A stretch of 64,000 bases of DNA from positions 216,997 through 280,996 of the forward strand of contig JABFXY010000019.1 in the NCBI GenBank assembly GCA_013361525.1, written 5' to 3'. Position numbers and translations under genes: made by a program. Below the pieces are notes generated by a model. It made no database searches and was not told the origin of the DNA. It saw nothing but the letters and a program-made list of their open reading frames with translations. Positions 1 to 9,753 of this stretch are shown in pieces. Numbering within the stretch: the first letter of the stretch is position 1; every line of letters starts with the position of its first letter. This DNA comes from Polyangiaceae bacterium (GTDB taxonomy: Bacteria > Myxococcota_A > Polyangia > Polyangiales > Polyangiaceae).

Positions 1-579
1 TTCGGGCGGCGCACCGCCGCCGACGAGGCTCAACGCTGCAATCCGGGGAAACCACGCCGCGCCCTTCATGCCGATGTACGTCGAGCCGCCGGACCAACCC
101 GCGACGTACACGCGTCGCTCGTCGACGCCGACGCGATCGCGAACGGCGTCGACTTGGGCGAGCACCCAGTCGACGCTACCGGACCATCGCCAGAAGCTGC
201 CCGTGCACCCTTCGCTCTTCGGGCAGCGCAGCGCGAGCACACGAAACGATCGGCGCTCGGAGGTCGTATCGTCCGCAGCACAAACACCGACGACGCCGGC
301 TTTCGAGCGACAGACCCCGCGCTCGGCGAGCGGCGCCCATAACGGTGCGACCTTGCGCGGCGAGCCTTCGTCGCCGTGCAAGACGACGACGAGCGGCTCG
401 ACATCCGGTCCGCGCTTACCGACGAGGACACAGCCGGGGCACGGCACGTCGCGAACGAGATCGCCCGCGACGACAAGGCCCGCACCTGCAGCGTGTGCCG
501 TGCCCGTGCCGCCGAACGTGACGATCGCGACGACGAACGCGGCGATCGCCGCTCGAATCTGCGCCCCCTTACCCGTCAA
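1..579 (-). CDS. Secreted alpha/beta hydrolase (partial, C-terminus off window)
   Basis: The frame reads into the left edge, so only 193 N-terminal codons are visible. A signal peptide is evident (hydrophobic AAIAAFVVAIVTFGG, then an AHA cleavage-like site). A beta-strand with VVVLHGDEGSP (oxyanion-hole region) and the nucleophile elbow GWSGGS near residue 172 follow. This order fits esterase/PHB-depolymerase-like alpha/beta hydrolases. Four cysteines before the elbow could form disulfides in the exported protein. The start is set at TTG 579 because GGAG lies 7-8 bases upstream and the signal peptide begins there; the frame stays open further upstream without an ATG. Substrate unknown. Confidence 0.6.
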   Translation of the reverse strand, partial: MTGKGAQIRAAIAAFVVAIVTFGGTGTAHAAGAGLVVAGDLVRDVPCPGCVLVGKRGPDVEPLVVVLHGDEGSPRKVAPLWAPLAERGVCRSKAGVVGVCAADDTTSERRSFRVLALRCPKSEGCTGSFWRWSGSVDWVLAQVDAVRDRVGVDERRVYVAGWSGGSTYIGMKGAAWFPRIAALSLVGGGAPPE

Positions 580-750
580 TCGGGCTCCGCCTCGGGGTAT
601 TGGGCATTGCAATCGCGATAGCAGTTCGCCCGATCGCGCTTGACCCGCCCTGGAAGGTCGACCCCAGCCGCAATGGCGCGGGTCATCGGGAACATCGGAC
701 GCCCGACCGAGCGCCCCGCCGGCTCATTTCCGCGCGTTCTTCTCTGCTCG

Positions 751-960
751 CTACAACCAAAACATCATGATGAGGAGCGGGATGACGACGCCGATCAGAA
801 TTCCAATGAGGATGCGGCCCGTCCGCTCTCCCAAGAAGAACAGGAAGGTCGGCGTGTAGTAGAAGCTGGAGAGCAGGAACGGCGGGTTCACGAACGCGAA
901 CAGGATCCAGCTCAGCCCGAAGAGAACGGACACCCCAATCAAAATCATCGGCAAGAACAT
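751..960 (-). CDS. Small two-helix membrane protein
   Basis: This 69-residue protein is almost entirely hydrophobic. A first helix (MILIGVSVLFGLSWILFAF) and a last helix (IGILIGVVIPLLIMMFWL) flank a short Phe/Tyr-rich turn with GERTGR. I chose ATG 960, with GAGGT four bases upstream. A GTG start at 1101 would add a polar 47-residue N-terminus ending PQAVEVP, which cannot be excluded. No family was recognised. The strong membrane composition and the absence of a better frame make it a likely real gene. Confidence 0.5.
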   Translation of the reverse strand: MFLPMILIGVSVLFGLSWILFAFVNPPFLLSSFYYTPTFLFFLGERTGRILIGILIGVVIPLLIMMFWL

Positions 961-1170
961 GGGGACCTCGACGGCTTGTGGGCCTCGGTGCGAGCTCGAA
1001 TTGAACCAGAGTACGCGCGTGCCGTCTGTAACGTTCTCGTACGTGGTAGGCACCTGCTCCGCCGCCGTGCGATCCCGGGATCTGCTGCTCACGGCGCTCA
1101 CCCCGCCGGAAACGCCTTCGCGTTCGAGCCCACGTGGTCACTTTCTGATAGGGTTCCGGTCGCCGTCGTG

Positions 1171-1401
1171 ATGAGACCGTCTTCCCCCGCGAACGACGCA
1201 CCGTCCGTCGAGCGCCTGAAGCTGGACCCCTACTCCGGACCGAAGAGTCACCATGCTTCACGTGCGTTTGCAGACATGCAGGCACGCGCGAGAAAGCGGC
1301 GGAGACAAAAGAAGATCGCATGGGTCCTCGCCGCGCTCGTGGTAGGAGGAGGGCTCGTTTTGTCGGCCGGTCACGGGCTTCTCCGCTGGCTCGAGCCCTG
1401 A
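1171..1401 (+). CDS. Small single-pass membrane protein
   Basis: Seventy-six residues: a polar N-terminal half, a very basic stretch (ARARKRRRQKK, about residues 44-54), then one transmembrane helix (IAWVLAALVVGGGLVLSAGHGLL). The positive-inside rule would place the N-terminus in the cytoplasm. ATG 1171 is directly preceded by an in-frame GTG. It lies just upstream of the acyl-CoA dehydrogenase on the same strand, with a gap of about 75 bases. Function unknown. Confidence 0.5.
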   Translation: MRPSSPANDAPSVERLKLDPYSGPKSHHASRAFADMQARARKRRRQKKIAWVLAALVVGGGLVLSAGHGLLRWLEP

Positions 1402-1477
1402 TGTTTCCTGCCGCGCCTCTGGCGCGAGTTCCGCGTCCGCGCCGCCGGCGCGCGTTCCGCCCCCACCTCCGAGCCGT

Positions 1478-2623
<1,146 letters not shown>

Positions 2624-2627
2624 AGCG

Positions 2628-3347
2628 ATGGCACACGGTTTCAATCTCGCCTGCGGGTTAGCCCTCGGGCTCGCGCTCGTCGCGTGCGGGTCTTCGACGC
2701 CCGAAGCGACGGAGCCGACCTCCGACACCGCGAGCGACGGCGGCGGCCGGGGCTCGTCGGGCCTCGGCATCGAAGCCGAGATCGGCGCGCTCAACGAACG
2801 CGACGTGATGCGCGCCTTCAACGGCAGCGTCGACGGCATGATGAAGTGCTTTCAGCGCGGCATCGATCGAACGCCGTTCCTCGGCGGGGTGGTCCGCATC
2901 GCGGTCCGCGTACCCGCCGAAGGAAAGGTCCGCGCCTATATGAAGTCGTCGACCCTCGGCGACCGCGAGACGGAGGCGTGCATGCTCGGCGTGGTACAGA
3001 ACCGCGACTGGCCCGCCCCGGTCGGTGGCAAAGAAGGCCTCGCCGAGAACGAGTTCACCTTCGACCCGCAGGAGGGCACCCGTGAGCCCGTTGCCTGGAG
3101 CTCGGGCGACGCCGGGAAAAATGTCGACAAGGCCATCGACACCCTCCGAGGCTGCCGCCACACCGCGAAGAGCGGCCGGCTCAGCGCCACGCTCTACGTG
3201 GAGACGGACGGATCGGTCAAAAGTGTCGGCGTCTCGGGCGAGGACGCGAACGTGGAGCAGGCGGCCGATTGTGTCGTCCGCGCGATGAAGGACATGAAGT
3301 TCAATTCTCCCGGAAGCTTCGCGGCGAAGCTCACCCTGAGCGAATAG
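2628..3347 (+). CDS. Lipoprotein, AgmX/PglI C-terminal-like
   Basis: A 239-residue lipoprotein. The signal ends LGLALVACGSS, a clear lipobox with Cys at about residue 21, followed by a Ser/Thr/Gly-rich linker. The rest looks like two related modules in which a Cys-containing segment (MMKCFQRG; DTLRGCRHTAK) precedes a short beta-rich stretch ending in another Cys (ETEACMLGVVQNRDWPAP; QAADCVVRAMKDMKF). This is the layout of the AgmX/PglI C-terminal domain common in myxobacterial gliding and envelope proteins. ATG 2628 lies four bases after the dehydrogenase stop with GAGGGG upstream, so the two are probably cotranscribed. Role unknown. Confidence 0.8.
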   Translation: MAHGFNLACGLALGLALVACGSSTPEATEPTSDTASDGGGRGSSGLGIEAEIGALNERDVMRAFNGSVDGMMKCFQRGIDRTPFLGGVVRIAVRVPAEGKVRAYMKSSTLGDRETEACMLGVVQNRDWPAPVGGKEGLAENEFTFDPQEGTREPVAWSSGDAGKNVDKAIDTLRGCRHTAKSGRLSATLYVETDGSVKSVGVSGEDANVEQAADCVVRAMKDMKFNSPGSFAAKLTLSE

Positions 3348-3437
3348 CCTCAGGGGGCTCGGCGAAGGCGAACCCGGCGGCCTTCGTACGTTAAGAAAAC
3401 TTGGGCTCGCGAGCGGTGCCTACAACCGTGCGCTACG

Positions 3438-3608
3438 ATGGATCTCGTGAAGAAGGTCATTCGCGAGATCCTCGTCCTTTTGTGGCGCGTCCTCCGCACG
3501 TACTTCTGGAAGTGGTTGAAGCCGCGGCTGCGCAAGCTCGCGTTCGTCGTCGTCGCGGCGGTGGCCGTGCTCGGCGTCCTGACGATGCTCGTCGCGAGCT
3601 CGTGTTGA
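3438..3608 (+). CDS. Small membrane protein, 56 aa
   Basis: ATG 3438 opens a 56-codon frame. A strongly basic amphipathic N-terminus rich in Trp/Arg/Lys (RTYFWKWLKPRLRKL) is followed by one transmembrane helix (AFVVVAAVAVLGVLTMLVA) and a terminal SSC. Composition and codon use match a genuine small inner-membrane protein. No named family is recognised. It stands between the lipoprotein gene and a convergent SDR gene. Confidence 0.5.
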   Translation: MDLVKKVIREILVLLWRVLRTYFWKWLKPRLRKLAFVVVAAVAVLGVLTMLVASSC

Positions 3609-3627
3609 TCGTTTCCGCGGCGGCGGA

Positions 3628-4341
3628 TCAGTACTTGATCGTGCCGCCGCGGTAGTCGAGGAACGTGCCGGACTGCGCGAGCGTGAGCTCGTCGATGATC
3701 CCGATCATCCGGCTTGCCGACTCGGCGACGGGCGTGGGGGCGCCCTCTCCACCCATCTCGGTCTGGACCCAACCCGGGTTCATGACGACACAGGTCACGC
3801 GCTGGTGCGCGAGATCGACGCTCATCGAGCGGTTCGCCATGTTGAGCGCAGCTTTGGACATGCGGTAGCCGTACGCGCCGCCATGGGTGTTGTCCTCGAT
3901 CGAGCCCATACCGCTCGTGATGGATACGACCCGCCGCGTGTCCGCGCGCAAGAGCAGCGGCAAGAGCGCACGCGTCACGCGGATCGCACCGAGCGCGTTC
4001 ACGTCGAAGGTGCGAACCACGTCCTCGAGATCGAGATCGTGCAGCGACTGCATCTTGCCCATGACACCGGCGTTGTTCACGACGACGTCGACGGCGACGC
4101 TCCCTATCGCAGCGACGGCGGCGCGCACCGACGCGTCCGTCGTGATGTCGCACGTGATCGCGCGGACGCGGTCGGGCGCGCGCGCAACCAGCTCCGAGAG
4201 CGCAGGCGACGTCGCGCGAGCGAGCGCCTCGACCGCGTCACCTCGATCCGCGAGCTGCCGAACCAGCTCGAGACCGATCCCTCGATTGGCCCCCGTGATG
4301 ACCCAACGCACGACGGCCGTTTTATCACCACCACCCACCAT
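3628..4341 (-). CDS. Short-chain dehydrogenase/reductase (SDR)
   Basis: A 237-residue classical SDR. The dinucleotide motif is TGANRGIG near the N-terminus, followed by CDITTD, the NNAGV strand, a catalytic Ser region (VVSITSGMG) and YGYRMSKAALN, giving the YxxxK pair. The C-terminal NPGWVQTEMGG loop is typical of carbonyl-reductase-like (C-factor-like) SDRs acting with NAD(P)H. Start: ATG 4341 is used, with GTG 4311 (VRWVITG) as an equally plausible internal start; neither has a convincing Shine-Dalgarno. Substrate unknown. Confidence 0.85.
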   Translation of the reverse strand: MVGGGDKTAVVRWVITGANRGIGLELVRQLADRGDAVEALARATSPALSELVARAPDRVRAITCDITTDASVRAAVAAIGSVAVDVVVNNAGVMGKMQSLHDLDLEDVVRTFDVNALGAIRVTRALLPLLLRADTRRVVSITSGMGSIEDNTHGGAYGYRMSKAALNMANRSMSVDLAHQRVTCVVMNPGWVQTEMGGEGAPTPVAESASRMIGIIDELTLAQSGTFLDYRGGTIKY

Positions 4342-4393
4342 GCGCGCAAGCAGCGCACCCCCCTGCGCGCCTGAGGCGCCGTGGTCGCGGGCT

Positions 4394-5092
4394 TCAGCTC
4401 GGGAACGACGCCTCGTCGTTGTCGTTCGAGGTCGACGTCGTGCTGCTCGGCGCATTCACCTTCGGCGTGTCCGAAAGCACCAGCGTCGCTTGGACGCGCG
4501 CCCCATGGATCTGAATCGTGTTGTCGTACCGCTCGCGCAGCACCTTCATGGGGTTGCCGGCAACGAGGGCCTGCGGCGGAATGTTGCGTCCGACCACGGT
4601 GAGCGGTGCGATCGAGACACCGTCGCCGACGGTGATTCCTCCGAAGATGACGGAGCCCGTCCCGATCCAAACGCTGTCACCAATCGTCGGCGTGCCGCCG
4701 CTGCCACGGCCGTCCGAGCGCCGCCCGATCGTGACGTTGTTTCCGACGTTGCAGTTCGAGCCCATCTTCACGGGCCCGATCAGCACGCCGCCCGGATGGC
4801 CGATGTAGAGACCCCCACCGATGTCGGCGCCGTCATCGATATGCACCCCCCACAGCGCGAACGTGAGGAGGTTCAAGAAGCGATAGAGCACCCGCAGCGG
4901 GAACCGCAGCAGCCACCGATGGACGTTGGCGTTGACCCACACGCCGAAGCGAAACACCGCGACTGCTTGTAGCTGGGGTGAGCGGACCCAGATCCCCGCC
5001 TTCTCGCGCATCGTGGGGTGACCATCGCGACTATCGAGCTCGTAGTAGCGCTCGACGTCCTTCCCGAAACGAGAGAAGAGCCGCTCGACCAT
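4394..5092 (-). CDS. Serine O-acetyltransferase-like hexapeptide transferase
   Basis: A 232-residue acyltransferase with a left-handed beta-helix built from hexapeptide repeats (VHIDDGADIGGGLYIG, VTIGRR, IGDSVWIG, VIFGGITVGDG). The stretch IGHPGGVLIG corresponds to the CysE segment carrying the catalytic His, and GNPMKVLRERY matches the C-terminal loop of this superfamily. The N-terminal helical part is short and carries no clear CysE signature, so the acceptor may be serine or a sugar. A low-complexity Ser/Thr/Asn tail ends the protein. ATG 5092 is preferred over GTG 5101. Confidence 0.75.
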   Translation of the reverse strand: MVERLFSRFGKDVERYYELDSRDGHPTMREKAGIWVRSPQLQAVAVFRFGVWVNANVHRWLLRFPLRVLYRFLNLLTFALWGVHIDDGADIGGGLYIGHPGGVLIGPVKMGSNCNVGNNVTIGRRSDGRGSGGTPTIGDSVWIGTGSVIFGGITVGDGVSIAPLTVVGRNIPPQALVAGNPMKVLRERYDNTIQIHGARVQATLVLSDTPKVNAPSSTTSTSNDNDEASFPS

Positions 5093-5178
5093 GGCTCGCA
5101 CGCGTGCAATCGCGGTGCCCGGGCCGTACGCCTAGAAACAACCCCCCCACGGCACGCGTCAGACGACGCTGGATCGCG

Positions 5179-6321
5179 TCAGGCGAGCACGGATCGCGCG
5201 ATGACGACGCGCTGAATTTCGCTTGTGCCTTCGTAGATGCGTGTCACACGCGCGTCGCGATAGTGCCGCTCGATGGGGAACTCTTTCACGTAGCCGTAGC
5301 CGCCGTGCACCTGCAGACAGCGGTCGACGATGCGGCCACAAGCTTCGCTCGCATAGAGCTTCGCCATCGCGGCCTGCTTCGAGAACGGCTTCTTGTTTTC
5401 TTTCATCCAAGCCGCTTGGAGCGCGAGCACGCGCGCCGCGTCCAGCTCGGTCTTCGAGTCGGCGAGCATCCATTGGATGCCTTGGTAGTCGCCGATCGAC
5501 CGGTTGAACTGCTTGCGATCCTTTGCGTAGGCGACCGCCTCTTCGAGGGCTGCGGTCGCGATGCCGATCGATTGGCTCGCGATACCGATGCGACCGCCGT
5601 CGAGCGCCATCATCGCGATGCGGAAGCCGCCATTTTCGCTGCCGAGCATCGCGCTCGCGGGAAGGCGCACGCCCTCGAACGACAATGAGACGGTGTTCGA
5701 CGCACGCAGGCCCATCTTGTCCTCGTGTTTGCCGATGCGCAGCCCGGGCGCGCCCTGCTCGACCAGGAAGCAGGTGATCGCCTTGGTGCCGGAGGATTGA
5801 TCCCCGGTGCGCGCCCACACCACGAACACGCCCGCGTGCGAGCCGCTCGTGATCCACTGTTTCTGTCCGTCGAGGATCCAACCGTCGCCGTCGCGTCGCG
5901 CGACCGTGCGCATCGATCCGGGATCGCTGCCGGCCTCGGGCTCGCTCAGCGCAAACGAACCGGCGGCATACTCACCCGACGTCAGCCGCGGCACGTACTT
6001 CGTCTTCTGCTCTTCGGAGCCGAAGGTCGTGATCACTTCGCCGACCATGTTGGTCACGGCCATCGTGACCGCGGTGGATGCACAGCCGCGCGCGACCTCC
6101 ATCATCGCGAGCGCGTAGCTCACGACGCCCGACTCAGCGCCGCCGAGCGCCTGCGGGATGTTCACCCCCATCAGGCCCAGATCCGCGAGCGCGGCGAGCT
6201 GCTCCTTCGGGAACCGCTCCGTTCGGTCGAGCTCGCTCGCGACCGGGCGCAGCGAGCGCTCGACGAAATCGCGCGTCGTCTTCTGAATGAGGAGCTGGGT
6301 CTCGGTGAGCTCGAAGTCCAT
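5179..6321 (-). CDS. Acyl-CoA dehydrogenase (second copy)
   Basis: A 380-residue acyl-CoA dehydrogenase, clearly paralogous to the one at 1478. It starts MDFELTETQLLIQ. The FAD/substrate motif is FALSEPEAGSDPG, and the C-terminus has LQVHGGYGYVKEFP followed by RIYEGTSEIQRVVIARS, including the catalytic Glu of IYEGT. It is expected to act in fatty-acid or branched-chain amino-acid oxidation with ETF as acceptor. ATG 6321 is the conserved start; the frame remains open upstream but has no dehydrogenase features. It is divergent from the L,D-transpeptidase gene 41 bases away, so promoters for both must lie there. Confidence 0.93.
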   Translation of the reverse strand: MDFELTETQLLIQKTTRDFVERSLRPVASELDRTERFPKEQLAALADLGLMGVNIPQALGGAESGVVSYALAMMEVARGCASTAVTMAVTNMVGEVITTFGSEEQKTKYVPRLTSGEYAAGSFALSEPEAGSDPGSMRTVARRDGDGWILDGQKQWITSGSHAGVFVVWARTGDQSSGTKAITCFLVEQGAPGLRIGKHEDKMGLRASNTVSLSFEGVRLPASAMLGSENGGFRIAMMALDGGRIGIASQSIGIATAALEEAVAYAKDRKQFNRSIGDYQGIQWMLADSKTELDAARVLALQAAWMKENKKPFSKQAAMAKLYASEACGRIVDRCLQVHGGYGYVKEFPIERHYRDARVTRIYEGTSEIQRVVIARSVLA

Positions 6322-6362
6322 CGGCGGCCCATTCACTACCACGACGGTGGTAAAAGAGGTGC

Positions 6363-7952
6363 GTGCGACGCTCGTGCTGGATCCTCCTCGCGCTCGCCGG
6401 CTGCGCTTCGCCGCACGAAGAACCGGCAGGCGTGGCGCTTCCCGCGACCGCCGCCGCCGCGACGGCATCGACGGTCGCTGCCCCGACCGCGCCCGCCACG
6501 CAGGCTGCGAGCGCGAGTGCCGCCTCCCCGGAGGCACCAATGCCGGCTTCCGCGGAACCCGCCGCTCCAGCCGCGGATGAAACGGGCGACCGCATCTATG
6601 CGAAAGCCCGCTTCGTCTGGATCACGAAGGCGCCGGGCTCGTCGGGGTGGATCGGCTACCTCACGCTCGGCGGCTCCGTGCGCCTGCTCGAGGGCAGCAG
6701 AGAGAAGGCGAAGACCGCAGGCCCCGGGTGCGACGCTTGGTACCGCGTCGAGCCGCGCGGGTACGTCTGCCTCGACGCCAACACCACACTCGACGCGGGC
6801 GACGCGCAGTACCAAGCCCTCGTCACGCACGCCGGAAAAGCAGACGCGTTCCCATTCGAGTACGGCGAATCCCTCGGCACGCCACGCTACTTCGGTTTAC
6901 CGACGCTCGAGGCGCAGCGTCGCTCCGAGATCGATCTCGACGAGCACACCGCCGAGGTCGCGCGCCTGCGCGAGCTGATCGCCGCCGGCAAGAGCGACAC
7001 CGTCGAGCCACACCTTCGCGGTATCGATCTCTCCCTCGCCGGGGTGAAGTTTCCGGCGTTGCCGGCGCTCCCCGCTTCCGTGCGCGAGAACCGCGACAAG
7101 GTCGTGCGAGGCTCGACCGTCGCGTGGTCCAAGGCTTACGACGACGAAAACGGCCGCACCTGGCTCTACACGAGCGATCACGCGCTGGTGCCGCGCGACC
7201 GCGTGAAGCCCTACCCCAAGGCCACGTTCAAAGGCGTCGTCCTCGACGACAAGACCACGCTGCCGATCGCGTTCTTTCGAAAGAAGGCGCGGCCGAAGCT
7301 CGCGCGAAAGGACGGAAAATTCGTCGAGACCGCCGAGTCCTTCGAGCGCCTGTCGTTCGTGATGCTCACCGGCACCTCCGAGAAGGTGGGCAAAGAGGTT
7401 TTCCTCGAAACGAAGGAACCCGGGATCTGGGTGCGGGAGAGCGACGCCGCCGTCGTTCGTCAGGCAGAGACGGTCCCGTTCCTCGCCGACGAGCTACCCG
7501 GCGCGCGGCGCACGTGGCTCGACATCTCGGTGCTCGGCGGGACGCTCGTCGCCTACGAGGATCGCAAACCGGTCTTCGCGACGCTGATTGCGCCGGGCCG
7601 CGGCGGCACACCGTTCCCCGGCAAAGACCCCGTTTCGACGGCGTCCACGCCGACCGGAACGTTCCGCATCGACGGCAAGTTTCGCTGGGCGACGATGGTC
7701 TCGAGCAGCGACTCGAACATCGTGCACTCCGAGGTCCAATGGGTGCAAAACTTCCACGGCCCGCACGCGCTGCACGGTGCGTATTGGCACGACGGCTGGG
7801 GCGAGCTGATGAGCGGTGGCTGCGTGAACCTCTCGCCGATCGACTCGAAGTGGGTCTTCGAGTGGACGGAGCCGTCGCTGCCGAAGGGTTGGCACGGCAT
7901 CCGATCCGTCGGTGATTTCGGGCCTGTCACGCGCGTCGTCGTCCGCCCCTGA
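6363..7952 (+). CDS. L,D-transpeptidase (YkuD) lipoprotein
   Basis: A 529-residue envelope protein. The signal ends ILLALAGCASP, a lipobox with Cys at about residue 14, and an Ala/Pro-rich linker follows. The C-terminal third is a YkuD catalytic domain with HGAYWHDGWGE and then SGGCVNLSP, so His and the nucleophilic Cys are both present. Such enzymes make 3-3 peptidoglycan cross-links or attach proteins to the wall. The middle region has SH3-like beta sequence (SGWIGYLTLGGSVRLLEG). GTG 6363 is supported by AAAAGAGGT just upstream. Long for the family because of the N-terminal extension. Confidence 0.88.
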   Translation: MRRSCWILLALAGCASPHEEPAGVALPATAAAATASTVAAPTAPATQAASASAASPEAPMPASAEPAAPAADETGDRIYAKARFVWITKAPGSSGWIGYLTLGGSVRLLEGSREKAKTAGPGCDAWYRVEPRGYVCLDANTTLDAGDAQYQALVTHAGKADAFPFEYGESLGTPRYFGLPTLEAQRRSEIDLDEHTAEVARLRELIAAGKSDTVEPHLRGIDLSLAGVKFPALPALPASVRENRDKVVRGSTVAWSKAYDDENGRTWLYTSDHALVPRDRVKPYPKATFKGVVLDDKTTLPIAFFRKKARPKLARKDGKFVETAESFERLSFVMLTGTSEKVGKEVFLETKEPGIWVRESDAAVVRQAETVPFLADELPGARRTWLDISVLGGTLVAYEDRKPVFATLIAPGRGGTPFPGKDPVSTASTPTGTFRIDGKFRWATMVSSSDSNIVHSEVQWVQNFHGPHALHGAYWHDGWGELMSGGCVNLSPIDSKWVFEWTEPSLPKGWHGIRSVGDFGPVTRVVVRP

Positions 7953-7996
7953 GCGCGCGGTACGCGCGAGGTCCGACGGCTGCATGCGCACGACGC

Positions 7997-8773
7997 ATGG
8001 GTCTGCGGCTCCTGGCCTTGCAAGCGGTAGTTCTGCTGATCATCGCTGCCGCGAGCGAAATCGCGTTCCGGGCGGGATTGTCGCGACGGGCGAATACCGA
8101 CGAGCCCTCACGGGGGCAGATCACGACCATTCAAGCTGCGACGCTCGGGCTGCTCGGCCTGATGCTCGGCTTCTCGCTGTCGATGGCCGAGGGGCGATAC
8201 ACCACACGCAAGGCCGTCATCATCGACGAAGCGAACGCGATCGGGACGACCTACCTGCGTGCGCAGTTCCTCCCCGACGAGATCCGCGACCAGTCGCGCG
8301 TGCTGCTCCGCAGCTACGTCGATGCGCGGCGTGAATACCAAGACGCAGGCGGAGACGAGCAGCGAGTTTACGCAGCGACGAAACGAGGCACAGAGCTTCA
8401 GGCGCAGATCTGGGCCCTCGCCACGAAGGTCGCGCGTGAGAGCCCGTCATCCGAGAGCATGAAGCTCTACGTCACGTCGTTGAACGAGATGATCGATCTC
8501 GAGGCAGCGCGCTTTGCAGCCGGCCACACCCGCACGCCGACCACGATCCTCGTGCTCTTGGTACTGGTCGCGGTCATCGCGACGGGCGTGACCGGTTTCG
8601 CGTGTGGGCTGACCGGGCATCGTGCCCTGCTGGCCGTGCATGTGGTTCCCGCGCTGATCGGCCTGGCTTGCGCGATCGTGATCGATCTCGATCATCCTAA
8701 AGTCGGGATCATCCGCGCGGACGATGCCGCGATGAGGCGATTGCAGCAGTCGATGGCCAACGAGGCGCCCTAG
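7997..8773 (+). CDS. DUF4239 (bestrophin-like) membrane protein
   Basis: A 258-residue membrane protein. An N-terminal helix (ALQAVVLLIIAAASEIAF) is followed by a second (AATLGLLGLMLGFSLSMA) and the segment RYTTRKAVIIDEANAIGTTYLRA. That segment is the conserved core of DUF4239 proteins, which are distantly related to bestrophin channels. Two further helices lie in the C-terminal third (TTILVLLVLVAVIATGVTGFACGL and LLAVHVVPALIGLACAIVIDL). Function is unproven for the family. It converges with the methyltransferase gene, with 37 bases between stops. Confidence 0.8.
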   Translation: MGLRLLALQAVVLLIIAAASEIAFRAGLSRRANTDEPSRGQITTIQAATLGLLGLMLGFSLSMAEGRYTTRKAVIIDEANAIGTTYLRAQFLPDEIRDQSRVLLRSYVDARREYQDAGGDEQRVYAATKRGTELQAQIWALATKVARESPSSESMKLYVTSLNEMIDLEAARFAAGHTRTPTTILVLLVLVAVIATGVTGFACGLTGHRALLAVHVVPALIGLACAIVIDLDHPKVGIIRADDAAMRRLQQSMANEAP

Positions 8774-8810
8774 CTGGGCGATGCGCCCTGAGCTGGACGA
8801 AGCGCGTCGT

Positions 8811-9686
8811 TCAGCGCGGCGCGACCTTGCCGACAGCGATTCGATAGAACCGATAGCCGCGCAGATCGCTCGGCTCCGTGCCGAGATAGCGGCTGCGATA
8901 TTCGTCGGCGCCGAAATCCTCGAGCAGCTCGATACCGAAACCGCTGAGGAGGCCGCGAAGCTCGTCGGGGTGGATGCCGAATCGCCATGGCTCGCCGAGC
9001 CGGCGAACGTTCTCCATGAGCTTGTCGGCGCCTTCGAAGCGCTCGGTGCCGTCGAGGACCCCTCGATGAATGTAGGTGAAGATGATGGTCGTTCCTGGTG
9101 CGCAGCCGCCGATGAACGACAGCACGCTGCCGACCGCCTGCTCGGTCAGGTAGTTGGTGACGCCTTCCCAGATGAAGATGGTTCGTTTCTCGGACTCGAA
9201 CCCTGCCTGCCGGAGCGTCGCGGCGAGATCGTCGCGCACGAAGTCGATCGCGACGCGGCGCACGCGTGACGACCGCGGAAAATGCGACGCGCGCATCTCG
9301 ATCATGTTGGGCTGGTCGACCTCGAACACGCGCGCTTGCGCGAGCTCCGCGATTCGATACGGCCGCGCGTCGTACCCCGCGCCGAGTAGCACCAGCTGTC
9401 CGACGCCGGCACGAATCTCGGCGCGCACGATGTCGTCGATGAACTTGGTCCGGCCGATCGCCGACGTGCGCGCGCCCGGCGCGCGACGATCCGCGTAGGT
9501 GACGAGGGCCTTGCGCAGAGGCGCGAGGCGCGACGCCCAGACGGCGAGGCGCAGACCGCGATCCAGAAACGACGTCGCGTACGGGTCTTTGAACAGCGGC
9601 GACCGTGCGCGCTCCGTCGTTTCGAGCGCGCGGTAGAACGCGACGTATTGCGCCGTGCGACTCTCGGCTCGTTCGAGGCGGCTCAT
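8811..9686 (-). CDS. SAM-dependent methyltransferase, PPM/LCM family
   Basis: A 291-residue class I methyltransferase of the leucine-carboxyl-methyltransferase-like group (TIGR00027 type). SAM motif I is LVLLGAGYDARPYR, followed by the acidic FEVDQPN that usually contacts the ribose. IFIWEGVTNYLTEQAV is the family's characteristic motif after motif III. N-terminal RTAQYVAFYRALETT and DPYATSFLD are also typical. Bacterial members methylate small molecules or natural products rather than PP2A. Nothing nearby identifies the acceptor. Confidence 0.85.
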   Translation of the reverse strand: MSRLERAESRTAQYVAFYRALETTERARSPLFKDPYATSFLDRGLRLAVWASRLAPLRKALVTYADRRAPGARTSAIGRTKFIDDIVRAEIRAGVGQLVLLGAGYDARPYRIAELAQARVFEVDQPNMIEMRASHFPRSSRVRRVAIDFVRDDLAATLRQAGFESEKRTIFIWEGVTNYLTEQAVGSVLSFIGGCAPGTTIIFTYIHRGVLDGTERFEGADKLMENVRRLGEPWRFGIHPDELRGLLSGFGIELLEDFGADEYRSRYLGTEPSDLRGYRFYRIAVGKVAPR

Positions 9687-9753
9687 CGTGCGTCCACGAT
9701 ATCGCTATGCCGCTCGGTTTCCAAAGCCGCTTCTGCTCCGGCTCGGCCCGCCT

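Noticed and set aside
640..1170. An upstream extension of the small membrane protein at 1171 to a start near 640.
   Set aside because: The added residues lie opposite the small membrane protein gene at 751-960 and are polar low-complexity sequence.
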